From Candidatus Pelagibacter giovannonii (GTDB lineage Bacteria > Pseudomonadota > Alphaproteobacteria > Pelagibacterales > Pelagibacteraceae): a stretch of DNA of 64,000 nt. A program made the position numbers and the translations under genes. Below the pieces are notes generated by a model. It did no database searches, had not been told where the DNA came from, and worked only from the letters and a program-made list of their open reading frames with translations. This document shows positions 9,007 through 19,259 of this stretch, in pieces. The stretch's first letter is position 1. Every line of letters begins with the position of its first letter. The DNA lies in the NCBI RefSeq assembly GCF_012276695.1, contig NZ_CP038852.1, positions 992,001-1,056,000 of the forward strand, read 5' to 3'.

Positions 9007-9974
9007 AAAATTTCTGTATTATTGGCTCAGGTATTTCTGGTGCAACAATTGCTAAAGCACTCAGTAAAAAATTTTCACTAGATGTTTACGATAAAGCAAG
9101 AGGAGCCGGAGGAAGATCAGCCAATAAAAAGCTTAATATGAATGAAAGTTTTGATCATGGTGTCCAATATATTTCACCAAAAAGTGATGAATTTAAAAAA
9201 TTTATAAAAAATTTAATCACCAAAAAAATTGTTAAAAAATGGCCAGGAAAACATTTATTTTTAAATACCGATAAGAAGGAAGATAAAAAACATATTAAGA
9301 TAATTGGAAAAAGGGGTAATAACGCAATCAGCAAATATCTATTAAAAGATATCAACTGCAATTTTAATAGTGAAGTTATTAAAATTTTAAATAAAAATAA
9401 AGTGTGGGAAATATATTTTTCTGACGGGTCAAAAAAATTATATAAATCATTAATATTAACCTGTCCATTTCCTCAATTAAAAAAACTTTCAAAAAAATAT
9501 ATTAAACATTCATTTATTAATCAAAGAATAAAAATGGATGCAAATATAACAGTCATGATGACTATTAAAAAAAGCAAGCTTAATATAAGTAGTTATTTTT
9601 TTAATGATAAAATTTTAGGTTGGGCTGGAAATGAAAATAGTAAAATGCGTTTTAAAAGTAAAAATGATCTTTGGACCTTGCAAAGTACTTACCTATGGGC
9701 AAATAAAAAAATTGATAAAAATCGAGAAAATAAAAAATTGAACAACAAGATTATGATTGAACAGTTTTTTAAACTTACAGGCATCAAAAAAACTAAAGTT
9801 TTATTTTCATTAAACCATGGCTGGAAATATTCATCCAACCCAAAACCCTTGAAAATTAAAAGTTATTGGAATTCTTCTTTAAAACTTGGAGTTTGTGCAG
9901 ATTGGTTTGTTGGACCTAGACTTGAGTCGGGATGGGTAAGCGCTCAAGATCTTTTTAATAAAATAAATAGATAG
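9003..9974 (+). CDS. FAD-dependent oxidoreductase (renalase/amine oxidase-like)
   Basis: The 323-residue protein begins with the Rossmann FAD-binding motif CIIGSGISGATIAKAL followed by an acidic strand end (VYDKARGAGGRSA), as in bacterial renalase-like NAD(P)/FAD oxidoreductases. The C-terminus has GVCADWFVGPRLESGWVSA, the conserved second FAD contact of this family (GDwc.gprvEGAwlSG). Substrates of renalase-like bacterial proteins include isomeric dihydropyridine nucleotides, but the specificity here is not evident. It overlaps pmbA by 4 nt and converges closely with the next minus-strand gene (2-nt gap). Confidence 0.8.
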   Translation: MKNFCIIGSGISGATIAKALSKKFSLDVYDKARGAGGRSANKKLNMNESFDHGVQYISPKSDEFKKFIKNLITKKIVKKWPGKHLFLNTDKKEDKKHIKIIGKRGNNAISKYLLKDINCNFNSEVIKILNKNKVWEIYFSDGSKKLYKSLILTCPFPQLKKLSKKYIKHSFINQRIKMDANITVMMTIKKSKLNISSYFFNDKILGWAGNENSKMRFKSKNDLWTLQSTYLWANKKIDKNRENKKLNNKIMIEQFFKLTGIKKTKVLFSLNHGWKYSSNPKPLKIKSYWNSSLKLGVCADWFVGPRLESGWVSAQDLFNKINR

Positions 9975-9976
9975 TT

Positions 9977-10657
9977 TTATTCAAACTTTTTAACCTTATA
10001 TTCCCAATTTCCCAATCTTGAATAAGTAACTTTTAAAATTAACGAATTTTTTTTATCAAACCATATATCAAAATTAAGTCTTTTGTCTTTTGGTAAAGAC
10101 ATGTCTTTTGAGGTTAATTTAAAATGATCTACGTCGTAAGTTTTACCATAGAGTTTGATTTTTTCTTTAGCAATAAAGGTTACTACTTGTTCTTTGATAC
10201 TACCTGATACAGGACTAATTTGACTATCAGTTTGTAAAATTTTGTGGCTCCACCAATTACCAACTATGTTATTTGTTGATGCTATACCATTATAGGAAGA
10301 ACCTTGAATATCAAATTTATTTGTTTGTTCATTAAATTCTAAATTTACATATTTTTTTTTATCATTTTGAAGTGTTTTAGAGTTAAAAGAAATTAATTGA
10401 TCTTTAATATATTTTTCCTCTCCATAACCTTCAATTTTAAAAATTGTTGCGCCAAATAATTTTACTGTAAATTTAATTTGATTTGTAACTGTTGTCTTAT
10501 CTCCATCTTTTTTGAAAAAATAATAATTATAACCAATAACTTCACCATCTTTTAAAATCTCCATTTCAATTTTATTAAATTTATTATAATGCGCCATATG
10601 AGCATTAGAGCTGAATGAATATGTTAAGAAAAATATTAGTATAAAAAATTTTTTCAT
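9977..10657 (-). CDS. Exported protein of unknown function (DUF6134-like)
   Basis: The 226-residue protein has a signal peptide (MKKFFILIFFLTYSFSSNA). The mature part is beta-rich: GEVIGYNYYFFKKDGDKTTV, GATIFKIEGYGEEKYIKDQL, then NWWSHKIL and ending with FDIWFDKKNSLILKVTYSRLGNWEYKVKKFE. This general plan, with a lipocalin- or DUF3108/DUF6134-like sheet that ends in a W/L-rich strand, is seen in small alphaproteobacterial periplasmic proteins. I assign the family only tentatively. Function is not known. It converges with the FAD oxidoreductase and is divergent from the YczE-like gene. Confidence 0.6.
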   Translation of the reverse strand: MKKFFILIFFLTYSFSSNAHMAHYNKFNKIEMEILKDGEVIGYNYYFFKKDGDKTTVTNQIKFTVKLFGATIFKIEGYGEEKYIKDQLISFNSKTLQNDKKKYVNLEFNEQTNKFDIQGSSYNGIASTNNIVGNWWSHKILQTDSQISPVSGSIKEQVVTFIAKEKIKLYGKTYDVDHFKLTSKDMSLPKDKRLNFDIWFDKKNSLILKVTYSRLGNWEYKVKKFE

Positions 10658-10702
10658 AAAGTATTAACAATAATAGACTTTAGTTTTAAAAGAAGTAATT
10701 TA

Positions 10703-11359
10703 TTGAAAAATATGTTCTTAAAAATAAAAAATATTCCCAAAGTATATTGGAGTTCTGAAAAACCATTAAATCTTAAACCAAAAATTTCAACTTTCTTTTT
10801 TTTGTGTCTTGGATTAACTTTATTTGGGCTGGGCGAAGGATTATTGATAGTCTCTTTTGCTGGAGCTTCGCCTTGGTCTGTTCTTGCACAAGGTATTGCA
10901 TTGAATGTTGATTTCTCTACTGGAATAATAACTATATTTGTGAGTATAGGTGTTTTGCTCCTATGGGTGCCATTAAAACAAAAACCTGGAATTGGAACAA
11001 TCTTAAATGCAATAATTATTGGGTTAATGATTGATGTCTGTATAAAATTTGTGCCAACTCCTGATAATTATATTTCTCAAATACTTTTGGCAATTATAGC
11101 AGTACTCACTGTAGGACTTGGTGGGGGTATTTATTTAGTTGCTAATTTAGGAGCTGGACCAAGAGATGGACTAATGGTGGGCTTACAAAAAAAAACAAAT
11201 TTACCAATTGCTACTGTTAGAGCTTTTCTTGAAATTACAGCGATGTCTATAGGTTGGTATCTTGGAGGAACTGTAGGAGTTGGAACTTTATTATTCGCTC
11301 TTGGAATAGGACCTTCTGTTGCTCTTAGTTTATTTATTGTTGGAAAGTCTTTTAATTAA
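10703..11359 (+). CDS. YczE/YitT-like integral membrane protein
   Basis: The 218-residue protein has about five hydrophobic segments (starting FFFLCLGLTLFGLGEGLLIV). Glycine-rich loops GASPWSVLAQGIALN and NLGAGPRDGLMVGLQ are characteristic of the YczE family of membrane proteins, whose transport role, if any, is unknown. The start is a TTG at 10703 with AGAAG 7 nt upstream; an ATG at 10712 is the alternative and would shorten the protein by three residues. The last four nucleotides overlap the end of the convergent typA gene so that both stops share TTAA. Confidence 0.72.
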   Translation: MKNMFLKIKNIPKVYWSSEKPLNLKPKISTFFFLCLGLTLFGLGEGLLIVSFAGASPWSVLAQGIALNVDFSTGIITIFVSIGVLLLWVPLKQKPGIGTILNAIIIGLMIDVCIKFVPTPDNYISQILLAIIAVLTVGLGGGIYLVANLGAGPRDGLMVGLQKKTNLPIATVRAFLEITAMSIGWYLGGTVGVGTLLFALGIGPSVALSLFIVGKSFN

Positions 11360-13182
11360 AGAGGTGTTGACGATTTTTCGTTCTTTTTTCTATCATTAGG
11401 ATTAAGAATTGCTTTTCTTAATCTAAGAGATTTAGGGGTAATTTCTAATGCTTCATCAGTGTTTAGCATGCTTAGCTGTTCTGCAATTGACATTTGTCTA
11501 ACTGGAGTAAGTACAACATTTTCGTCAGTTCCTTGAGTTCTCATATTGGTTAACTGTTTACCCTTCATAACGTTAATAATCATATCACCAGCTTTTGGGG
11601 CTAATCCAACAATCATTCCTTCATAAACCGGATCATTATGAGTTACAAACATTTCACCTCTCGCCTGTAGGTTAAATATTGCAAATGCAACAGCTTTTCC
11701 GTTTGCCATTGAAATTAAAGCACCATTTTTTCTGCCATCCATTTCACCTTCAAATTTTCCATAACCATGGAAGATTCTGTTAATTACACCAGTACCTTTT
11801 GTTAAAGTTAAAAATCTACTTGTGTAACCCATCAAGCCCCTTGTTGGTGCATGAAAAATTAATCTTTTTTTATCTTTTCCTGTATCTTTAAGATCAAGTA
11901 ATTTACCTTTTCTTCTATTCATAGAGTCTATGATTTTTGACGAAAACTCTTCATCTACATCAACGGTAATTTCTTCAATCGGTTCCATTCTATTTCCACC
12001 CTCATCTTTTTGGTATAAAACTTTTGGAGGACTTACTGTCATTTCAAAACCTTCACGTCTCATTTGTGTTAATAATATTTCAAGCATTAGCTCACCACGA
12101 CCACTAATTACAAAAGCATCTACATTTGCATTTTGAGAAAAAGAAATTCCAACATTGTTTTGTGCTTCAGTGACCAATCTATCTCTAATTTGAGTACTTG
12201 TTAATTTTTTACCTTCTGTTCCAGCTAAAGGTGAACTATTTACACTTATTGTAATAGACATCGTTGGAGGATCTATCGGAGTTGCAGGAAGTGGATCATT
12301 TACTTCAAGATCACAAATTGTATCTGCTACGTTAGCTTTTTCTAAACCTGCAATTACAACAATATCTCCTGCTTCACCAACTTCAATTGGTACTTTCTTT
12401 GTTCCTTCGTATCTAAAAATTTTAGTTAATCTACCTTCGTCAACTTTCTCACCTTTAAGATTTATTGCTTTAATAGGTTGGTTAGCTTTTGCTGTTCCTT
12501 GAGATATTTTTCCAACCAAACTTCTGCCTAAGAAACTGTCTGCATATAATAAAGTAGATAACATTGCGAAAGGTTTTGTCTTATCAAGTTCTGCTGGCTT
12601 AACATGTTCTATAATTAAATCTAATAATGGGTGTAAATTTTCTCTTGGGCCATCCACCTCTTTACTTGCCCATCCAGATCTTCCACTTGCGTACATAACT
12701 GGAAAGTCTAATTGTTCCTCGTTTGCATCTAAACTTACAAATAAGTCAAATGTTTCATCTAAAACTTCGTTAGCTCTTTGATCAGCTTTATCTAGTTTGT
12801 TAATTACAACAATTGGTTTTAACCCTTGCTTAAGAGCTTTTGCTAGTACAAATTTTGTTTGTGGCATTACACCTTCGGCAGAGTCAATCAATAATAAAGC
12901 ACCATCAGCCATACTTAAAACACGCTCTACTTCGGCCGCAAAATCTCTGTGACCGGGTGTATCGATAATATTAACTCTTGTATCTTGCCAATCAATAGAG
13001 GCTGGCTTAGCTAGAATAGTTATTCCTCTTTCTTTTTCTAACTCTCCAGAGTCCATCAATCTTTCATCTACAACTTCATTTTCTCTAAATGAACCACTTT
13101 GTTTCATTAGATTGTCAATCATGGTTGTCTTACCATGGTCGACGTGAGCAATAATTGTGATGTTTCGAATATTGTTACTCAT
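11356..13182 (-). CDS. typA: Ribosome-associated GTPase TypA/BipA
   Basis: The 608-residue protein has the full BipA length and layout: a GTPase domain with G1 AHVDHGKTT (residues 12-20), G3 DTPGHRDF and G4 NKLDKAD, then EF-G-like domains and the BipA-specific C-terminal region with PTRGLMGYTSRFLTLTKG and GKQLTNMRTQGTDENV. It binds ribosomes and assists 50S assembly and translation under stress and low temperature. The gene is monocistronic as far as visible, divergent from a DEAD-box helicase gene across 195 bp; both gene types are linked to cold adaptation of ribosome biogenesis. Confidence 0.96.
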   Translation of the reverse strand: MSNNIRNITIIAHVDHGKTTMIDNLMKQSGSFRENEVVDERLMDSGELEKERGITILAKPASIDWQDTRVNIIDTPGHRDFAAEVERVLSMADGALLLIDSAEGVMPQTKFVLAKALKQGLKPIVVINKLDKADQRANEVLDETFDLFVSLDANEEQLDFPVMYASGRSGWASKEVDGPRENLHPLLDLIIEHVKPAELDKTKPFAMLSTLLYADSFLGRSLVGKISQGTAKANQPIKAINLKGEKVDEGRLTKIFRYEGTKKVPIEVGEAGDIVVIAGLEKANVADTICDLEVNDPLPATPIDPPTMSITISVNSSPLAGTEGKKLTSTQIRDRLVTEAQNNVGISFSQNANVDAFVISGRGELMLEILLTQMRREGFEMTVSPPKVLYQKDEGGNRMEPIEEITVDVDEEFSSKIIDSMNRRKGKLLDLKDTGKDKKRLIFHAPTRGLMGYTSRFLTLTKGTGVINRIFHGYGKFEGEMDGRKNGALISMANGKAVAFAIFNLQARGEMFVTHNDPVYEGMIVGLAPKAGDMIINVMKGKQLTNMRTQGTDENVVLTPVRQMSIAEQLSMLNTDEALEITPKSLRLRKAILNPNDRKKNEKSSTPL

Positions 13183-13377
13183 AATTTGAGGCTCTTATAC
13201 ATTAATTGAGTCATTTGAAAACTTAAAAAAAATCAATATTTACTCACTAAATTTAATTATTCTAAAAATTCACTTCTTGTGATTGTTATAAAAACGTATA
13301 GATATCGCTATATAAATTAGACGTATTAAAGGATTAAGAACATATCTCCTTAAATTTTAAAAAATCTAAATACCTAA

Positions 13378-15222
13378 ATGGAAAATTTTAAGTTACTAAA
13401 AATAGAAGATTCGTTAAAGAATTCATTGGAAAAAATGAAGTTTACGAAACCAACTCCAATTCAGGCTATGGCAATACCTGTTGCTTTAGAGGGAAAAGAT
13501 ATTTTAGGAACAGCACAAACAGGAACAGGAAAAACCTTAGCTTTTAGTGTTCCTTTAATTAATAAATTAATATTAGATAAAAATGCATTTGCATTAGTTA
13601 TGTGTCCAACTAGAGAGCTTGCAACTCAAGTAATGGCTGCAATTAAAAGCATTATTAGTGATAAAATTAATATTAAAACTGCTTTGCTTATTGGTGGAGA
13701 GGCAATGCAAAAACAGCTTAGACAATTGGGTAATAGATCAAGAATAATAGTTGGCACTCCTGGGAGAATTAATGACCACTTAAAAAGAAAAAGTTTAAAT
13801 CTATCGGCTACTAAATATCTAGTACTAGATGAAACTGACAGAATGTTAGATATGGGTTTTACCCCTCAAATAGAATTAATTTTAAAATTTGTTCCAAAAG
13901 ATCATCAAACTTTATTATTTTCTGCAACACTACCTCAGAATATTGTTAGAATTTCTGAAAGATATCTTAATAAGCCTCAAAGAATTTCAACAGGGTCAAC
14001 ATCAGTGCCGATTGCAAAAATTAAACAGGAAACTCTTCAAGTTTTTAAAGAAAATAAATATGATCAACTAGTAGATCAATTTATAACAAGAAAAGGATCA
14101 ATATTAGTTTTTGTTAAAACTAAAAGGGGTGCTGATAAAATGGTTAAACGCCTTAAAGAAGAGGGTCATTCAGCTGATGCTATTCATGGAGATCTTCGTC
14201 AAAGTAAAAGAGATCGTGTAATCACTTCATTTAGAAAAGGCCTTAAAAGAATATTAATAGCAACTGATGTTGCTGCAAGAGGACTAGATATTCCATTAAT
14301 CCAGCACGTAATTAATTTTGATCTTCCACAAGTTCCAGAAGATTATGTTCACAGAATTGGAAGAACAGCTAGAGCTGGAACAGAAGGTTCTGCTTTAACT
14401 TTTCTTACTCCAGATGATAGATCGATGTGGAATGAAATTAGTAAATTAATTGATCCAAATTTTAAACCTGCACCACGTGGTGCAAGAGGAGACTCAAGAG
14501 GAGGAAAAAGAGGAAAAGCTCCTTACAATAAAAAAAGAAAATTTAGAGATGAAAAAAAATCTTTTGGCAAAGGAAGACCTGACAGATCATCAAGAGATGG
14601 AGAGAAAAAAAGTTTCGGTTACAAAGGAAAATCTAGTTTTGGCGATAAATCAAAACCTTCTAGTTATGGAAGATCCAGTTCATCATCAAGAGATGGAGAG
14701 AAAAAAAGTTTCGGTTACAAAGGAAAATCTAGTTTTGGCGATAAATCAAAACCTTCTAGTTATGGAAGATCTAGTTCATCATCAAGAGATGGAGAGAAAA
14801 AAAGTTTCGGTTACAAAGGAAAATCTAGTTTTGGCGATAAATCAAAACCTTCTAGTTATGGAAGATCTAGTTCATCATCAAGAGATGGAGAGAAAAAAAG
14901 TTTCGGTTACAAAGGAAAATCTAGTTTTGGCGATAAATCAAAACCTTCTAGTTATGGAAGATCTAGTTCATCATCAAGAGATGGAGAGAAAAAAAGTTTC
15001 GGTTACAAAGGAAAATCTAGTTTTACAAAAAAAGATAACTCGAAACCTACAGGATTCACAAATAATCCAAAATACTTTGGAAAAAAAACATCTGAAAGTT
15101 CATTTACTAGTGGAGAGAAAAAAAGCTCTAGTTTTAATGGAAAGAAGAAGTTTAAGAGTAGAAGTGATAGACCTAAAACCTTTACCTTCAAAAAACATAG
15201 TCAAAAAAGAGCTAAAGTCTAA
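13378..15222 (+). CDS. DEAD-box RNA helicase with repetitive basic tail (RhlE-like)
   Basis: The 614-residue protein has a helicase core of about 370 residues: Q-motif region TPIQ, motif I AQTGTGKT (46-53), Ia PTREL, GTPGRI, motif II reading DETD at 151-154 instead of DEAD, motif III SAT, and motif VI HRIGRTARAG. The remaining 240 residues are Lys/Ser/Gly/Arg-rich with a 32-residue tandem repeat (repeats of GEKKSFGYKGKSSFG... type). The tail probably binds RNA non-specifically and may drive condensation; family members remodel rRNA and mRNA, especially in the cold. The 195-bp upstream region has no clear Shine-Dalgarno next to the ATG and could hold a structured 5' leader. Confidence 0.93.
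   Translation: MENFKLLKIEDSLKNSLEKMKFTKPTPIQAMAIPVALEGKDILGTAQTGTGKTLAFSVPLINKLILDKNAFALVMCPTRELATQVMAAIKSIISDKINIKTALLIGGEAMQKQLRQLGNRSRIIVGTPGRINDHLKRKSLNLSATKYLVLDETDRMLDMGFTPQIELILKFVPKDHQTLLFSATLPQNIVRISERYLNKPQRISTGSTSVPIAKIKQETLQVFKENKYDQLVDQFITRKGSILVFVKTKRGADKMVKRLKEEGHSADAIHGDLRQSKRDRVITSFRKGLKRILIATDVAARGLDIPLIQHVINFDLPQVPEDYVHRIGRTARAGTEGSALTFLTPDDRSMWNEISKLIDPNFKPAPRGARGDSRGGKRGKAPYNKKRKFRDEKKSFGKGRPDRSSRDGEKKSFGYKGKSSFGDKSKPSSYGRSSSSSRDGEKKSFGYKGKSSFGDKSKPSSYGRSSSSSRDGEKKSFGYKGKSSFGDKSKPSSYGRSSSSSRDGEKKSFGYKGKSSFGDKSKPSSYGRSSSSSRDGEKKSFGYKGKSSFTKKDNSKPTGFTNNPKYFGKKTSESSFTSGEKKSSSFNGKKKFKSRSDRPKTFTFKKHSQKRAKV
14599..15024 (+). repeat. 96-bp tandem repeat in helicase tail
   Basis: Four full 96-bp units begin at 14599, 14695, 14791 and 14887, and a 42-bp partial copy begins at 14983. 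Each unit codes 32 residues starting GEKKSFGYKGKSSFGDKSKP. The only difference I noticed is a C/T change in an AGATCC/AGATCT codon pair at the end of the first unit, so the array is almost perfectly homogeneous. Recent expansion or gene conversion is the simplest explanation. Copy number is likely to vary between strains. Confidence 0.95.
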
Positions 15223-15332
15223 GATTTTTTAGATTTCTCTTTTTTATTTTTTCTTTTTTCTTTTAGGCTTAATTTTGGTTTTTTAGCAGTGCTAGAGTCT
15301 TTAAATGATTTTCCACTGTATCTTTTTGACAT
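15219..15332 (-). CDS. Possible 37-residue basic protein
   Basis: An ATG at 15332 opens a 37-codon frame (MSKRYSGKSFKDSSTAKKPK, then a tail rich in Lys, Glu and Ser) that ends at 15219, just inside the 3' end of the helicase gene on the other strand. It is short and lysine-rich, so the composition could be chance in AT-rich DNA. In its favour, the non-repetitive start has a believable codon pattern and it fills an otherwise empty 190-bp gap. It lies downstream of the groEL terminator, so it would need its own promoter. No function can be proposed. Confidence 0.4.
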   Translation of the reverse strand: MSKRYSGKSFKDSSTAKKPKLSLKEKRKNKKEKSKKS

Positions 15333-15353
15333 ATCTTAATCTTATAACAGCTT

Positions 15354-15388
15354 AATAAAAAAAAAGGCCACCTAAAAAGATGGCCTTT
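15354..15388 (-). terminator. Rho-independent terminator of groES-groEL
   Basis: On the minus strand an 8-bp perfect stem AAAGGCCA/TGGCCTTT (15388-15381 with 15370-15363), with a 10-nt loop, is followed by a run of T residues. It lies 26 nt after the groEL stop codon. The GC-rich stem stands out in this AT-rich DNA. Confidence 0.88.
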
Positions 15389-15413
15389 GAATTCTTTTTT
15401 AAAGAGAGTGGGA

Positions 15414-17099
<1,686 letters not shown>

Positions 17100-17104
17100 T
17101 TAAA

Positions 17105-17395
17105 TTATTTACCCGAAATACCCATAATGTCAGACTCTTTCATTATGCTGTATTCTTTGCTGTCTATTTTGATTTCAGTTCCCGACCATTTGCCAAAAAG
17201 AACTTTATCTCCAACTTTTACATCCATTGGAATTAGTTTTCCATCTTCAGTTTTTGCACCACCACCAACAGCTATAACTTTACCTTCTTGAGGTTTTTCT
17301 TGAGCTGTATCGGGGATGATTATTCCTCCAGCAGTTTTTTCACTACTGTTTAAAACTTCTATCAAAACTCTATCGTGTAACGGTTTAAATTTCAT
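17105..17395 (-). CDS. groES: Co-chaperonin GroES (10 kDa)
   Basis: The ATG at 17395 gives a 96-residue protein starting [13 protein letters not shown], the standard GroES N-terminus, with AAGGAG as ribosome-binding site 5-6 nt upstream; an in-frame upstream start at 17422 falls inside the promoter and is rejected. The mobile loop ([20 protein letters not shown]) and the end [18 protein letters not shown] are conserved. It caps the GroEL ring as a heptamer. It is the first gene of the groES-groEL operon and has a sigma-32-type promoter just upstream. Confidence 0.98.
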   Translation of the reverse strand: MKFKPLHDRVLIEVLNSSEKTAGGIIIPDTAQEKPQEGKVIAVGGGAKTEDGKLIPMDVKVGDKVLFGKWSGTEIKIDSKEYSIMKESDIMGISGK

Positions 17396-17417
17396 AAAAT
17401 CTCCTTTTATTATGCGA

Positions 17418-17448
17418 CTCATATAGCTATTAGGCTAGCTATTTCAAG
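17418..17448 (-). promoter_or_regulatory. Heat-shock (sigma-32/RpoH) promoter of groES-groEL
   Basis: Reading the minus strand, CTTGAA (17448-17443) is followed 16 nt later by CTATATGAG. Written against the alphaproteobacterial RpoH consensus CTTG-N17/18-CYTATNTNNG, the site is CTTG-N17-GCTATATGAG, a mismatch only at the first C. Predicted transcription start lies near 17411-17413, giving a leader of about 17 nt. The spacer contains a perfect 7-bp inverted repeat (ATAGCTA/TAGCTAT, 17423-17442) and a GANTC site (17416-17420) overlaps the downstream edge of the -10. No CIRCE element is present, so control appears to be by the sigma factor. Confidence 0.82.
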
Positions 17449-17518
17449 AGATGTTAAGAAAAATATGTAGGGTAAAAAACCAGAGAAATTGTGTTTTTTA
17501 TAAGTTATACCTCCCATA

Positions 17519-18337
17519 ATGACTAAGAATTTAGATAACGATGGATTAAGATCGATTGTAGAGAATTATGATATTTTTTATATTGATTTATGGGGTGTTG
17601 TTCATAATGGGATAACTCTTCATAAAAATGCAATTGAAGCTTTAGAAGAAATCTCTAAAGCAAATAAAGAATATGTTCTTTTAACCAACGCACCAAGACC
17701 CAATAAAACAGTAAATAACTTTTTAGAAAAAATGAGTATGAATAAAGAAATTAGAGAAAAAGTTTATTCTTCAGGAGAAGCAGCACTTAATTATTTAAGA
17801 AAAAATTCTCTAGAAAAAAAATTTTATCATGTAGGACCACCAAGAGATTTTGATTTATTTTTAGATTTTAAAAAGAATAAGACTAATGATATTAAAGAAA
17901 GTTCATATTTACTTTGTACGGGCTTATTTGAAGAACAAGGTGAGGATTTAAATTATTACAAAGATTTATTTAAAGATCATATTAATAAAAAAATGATATG
18001 CACTAACCCTGATTTGATTGTTGATAGAGGTGAAAAAAGAGAATTGTGTGCAGGGTCGGTAGCTCTTGTTTTTGAAAAAATAGGAGGAGAAGTTATTTAT
18101 TTTGGAAAACCGTTTCCTGAAGTTTATAATCAAGCAATTATTAATAAAGGAAAAAGAGTTTTATCTATCGGTGATAATTTAAACACAGATATTAAAGGAG
18201 CCAATCTTCTAAATTTTAATTCTTTAATTATTTCAAATGGTGTTCATAGAGATGAAATTAAAAAAGAGGGTATAGATGTGGTTTCAAAGAAATATGAAGT
18301 TGTTGTAAACTTTATTCAAACAGAATTAAAGTGGTAA
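17519..18337 (+). CDS. HAD-superfamily class IIA hydrolase (TIGR01459-type)
   Basis: The 272-residue protein shows HAD motif I as FYIDLWGVVHNG (near residues 19-30), motif II in LLTNAPRP, and a late motif III/IV in SIGDNLNTDIKGAN, where Gly-Asp coordinates magnesium. The LWGVVH start and GKPFPEVY segment are typical of the alphaproteobacterial NagD-like subfamily. It is a phosphatase by family; the natural substrate is not known. It is divergent from groES and lies 3 nt upstream of ribF, which suggests co-transcription with a flavin gene; dephosphorylation of a flavin-pathway intermediate is a guess only. Confidence 0.85.
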   Translation: MTKNLDNDGLRSIVENYDIFYIDLWGVVHNGITLHKNAIEALEEISKANKEYVLLTNAPRPNKTVNNFLEKMSMNKEIREKVYSSGEAALNYLRKNSLEKKFYHVGPPRDFDLFLDFKKNKTNDIKESSYLLCTGLFEEQGEDLNYYKDLFKDHINKKMICTNPDLIVDRGEKRELCAGSVALVFEKIGGEVIYFGKPFPEVYNQAIINKGKRVLSIGDNLNTDIKGANLLNFNSLIISNGVHRDEIKKEGIDVVSKKYEVVVNFIQTELKW

Positions 18338-18340
18338 AAT

Positions 18341-19258
18341 ATGAAGCTATATAAAGACTTTAATATTTCAAAAAATCATAAAAAATCAATTATTTTGATT
18401 GGTAATTTTGATGGTGTTCATTTGGGTCATCAAAAATTATTTAAATTAGCAAATACTTACAAAAAAAAATTTAATTTAAAAATTGGAGTTTTAACATTTG
18501 AGCCAATGCCTAAAATGTTTTTTAATAAAAACTTTAAAAACTTTCGAATTTCAAATGTAAATCAAAAAAAAATAATTTTAGATTACTTAGGAGTTGATTT
18601 TATAATTACTAAAAAATTTGATAAAAAATTTTCTGCAGTTAAGTCTGATTTTTTTATCAAGGAAATTTTATCAAAAAAAATAAGAGCTCAATACATATTT
18701 GTTAGTAATAATTTTAGATTTGGCAATAAAAGAGAGGGAGATGTTAAAGAATTAATTAAAAATGAAGAAAAATATCGTTACAAAATAGTAAAACCTCAAC
18801 CACTAATCTTAAATAAAAAAGTAATCTCCTCAACTTATATCCGTTCTCTTCTAGAAAAAGGACATTTAAAAAAAACTAATAAGCTATTAAGTCGAAATTG
18901 GTCTATTGAAGGAATTGTTCAAAAAGGAAGACAACAAGGAAAAAAAATTGGTTTTCCAACCTGTAATATTGATATTAAGGATTATGTGATTGCGATGCCT
19001 GGAGTGTATGCTGTAAAAGTAAAGCAAAAAAACTCCAATAAATCACTAAAAGGGATTGCCAACCTAGGTTATAGACCAACTTTTAATCAAAAAAAAATTT
19101 TATTAGAAGTACATATTTTTAATTTTTCTGGAAATCTTTATAATAAGTATTTATCAGTACAGTTCACAAAGTTTATAAGAAAAGAGAAAAAATTCAAAAA
19201 CGTTGATCAATTAAAAAAACAAATTCAAAGTGACTTAAAAGTTGCTAAAAAAAGTTAA
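18341..19258 (+). CDS. ribF: Bifunctional riboflavin kinase/FAD synthetase RibF
   Basis: The 305-residue protein has both RibF domains. The N-terminal FMN adenylyltransferase shows LIGNFDGVHLGHQKLF (HxGH nucleotidyltransferase site) and ISSTYIRSLLEKG. The C-terminal riboflavin kinase starts with the glycine-rich KGRQQGKKIGFPTCNID, whose PT motif binds magnesium-ATP. It makes FMN and FAD from riboflavin in the cytoplasm. The gene stands between the HAD hydrolase (3 nt) and ileS (1 nt gap), so translation of the three is probably coupled. The ribF-ileS-lspA order is widespread in proteobacteria. Confidence 0.95.
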   Translation: MKLYKDFNISKNHKKSIILIGNFDGVHLGHQKLFKLANTYKKKFNLKIGVLTFEPMPKMFFNKNFKNFRISNVNQKKIILDYLGVDFIITKKFDKKFSAVKSDFFIKEILSKKIRAQYIFVSNNFRFGNKREGDVKELIKNEEKYRYKIVKPQPLILNKKVISSTYIRSLLEKGHLKKTNKLLSRNWSIEGIVQKGRQQGKKIGFPTCNIDIKDYVIAMPGVYAVKVKQKNSNKSLKGIANLGYRPTFNQKKILLEVHIFNFSGNLYNKYLSVQFTKFIRKEKKFKNVDQLKKQIQSDLKVAKKS

Positions 19259-19259
19259 T

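Noticed and set aside
14450..15232. A 260-codon plus-strand open frame across the helicase tail
   Set aside because: It is the +1 shadow of the repeat region; the 96-bp unit keeps it open automatically. The helicase frame has the conserved motifs and continues from the core.
17401..17422. Upstream in-frame start for groES at 17422
   Set aside because: It falls within the heat-shock promoter, lacks a ribosome-binding site, and adds nine residues not found in GroES; the ATG at 17395 has AAGGAG.
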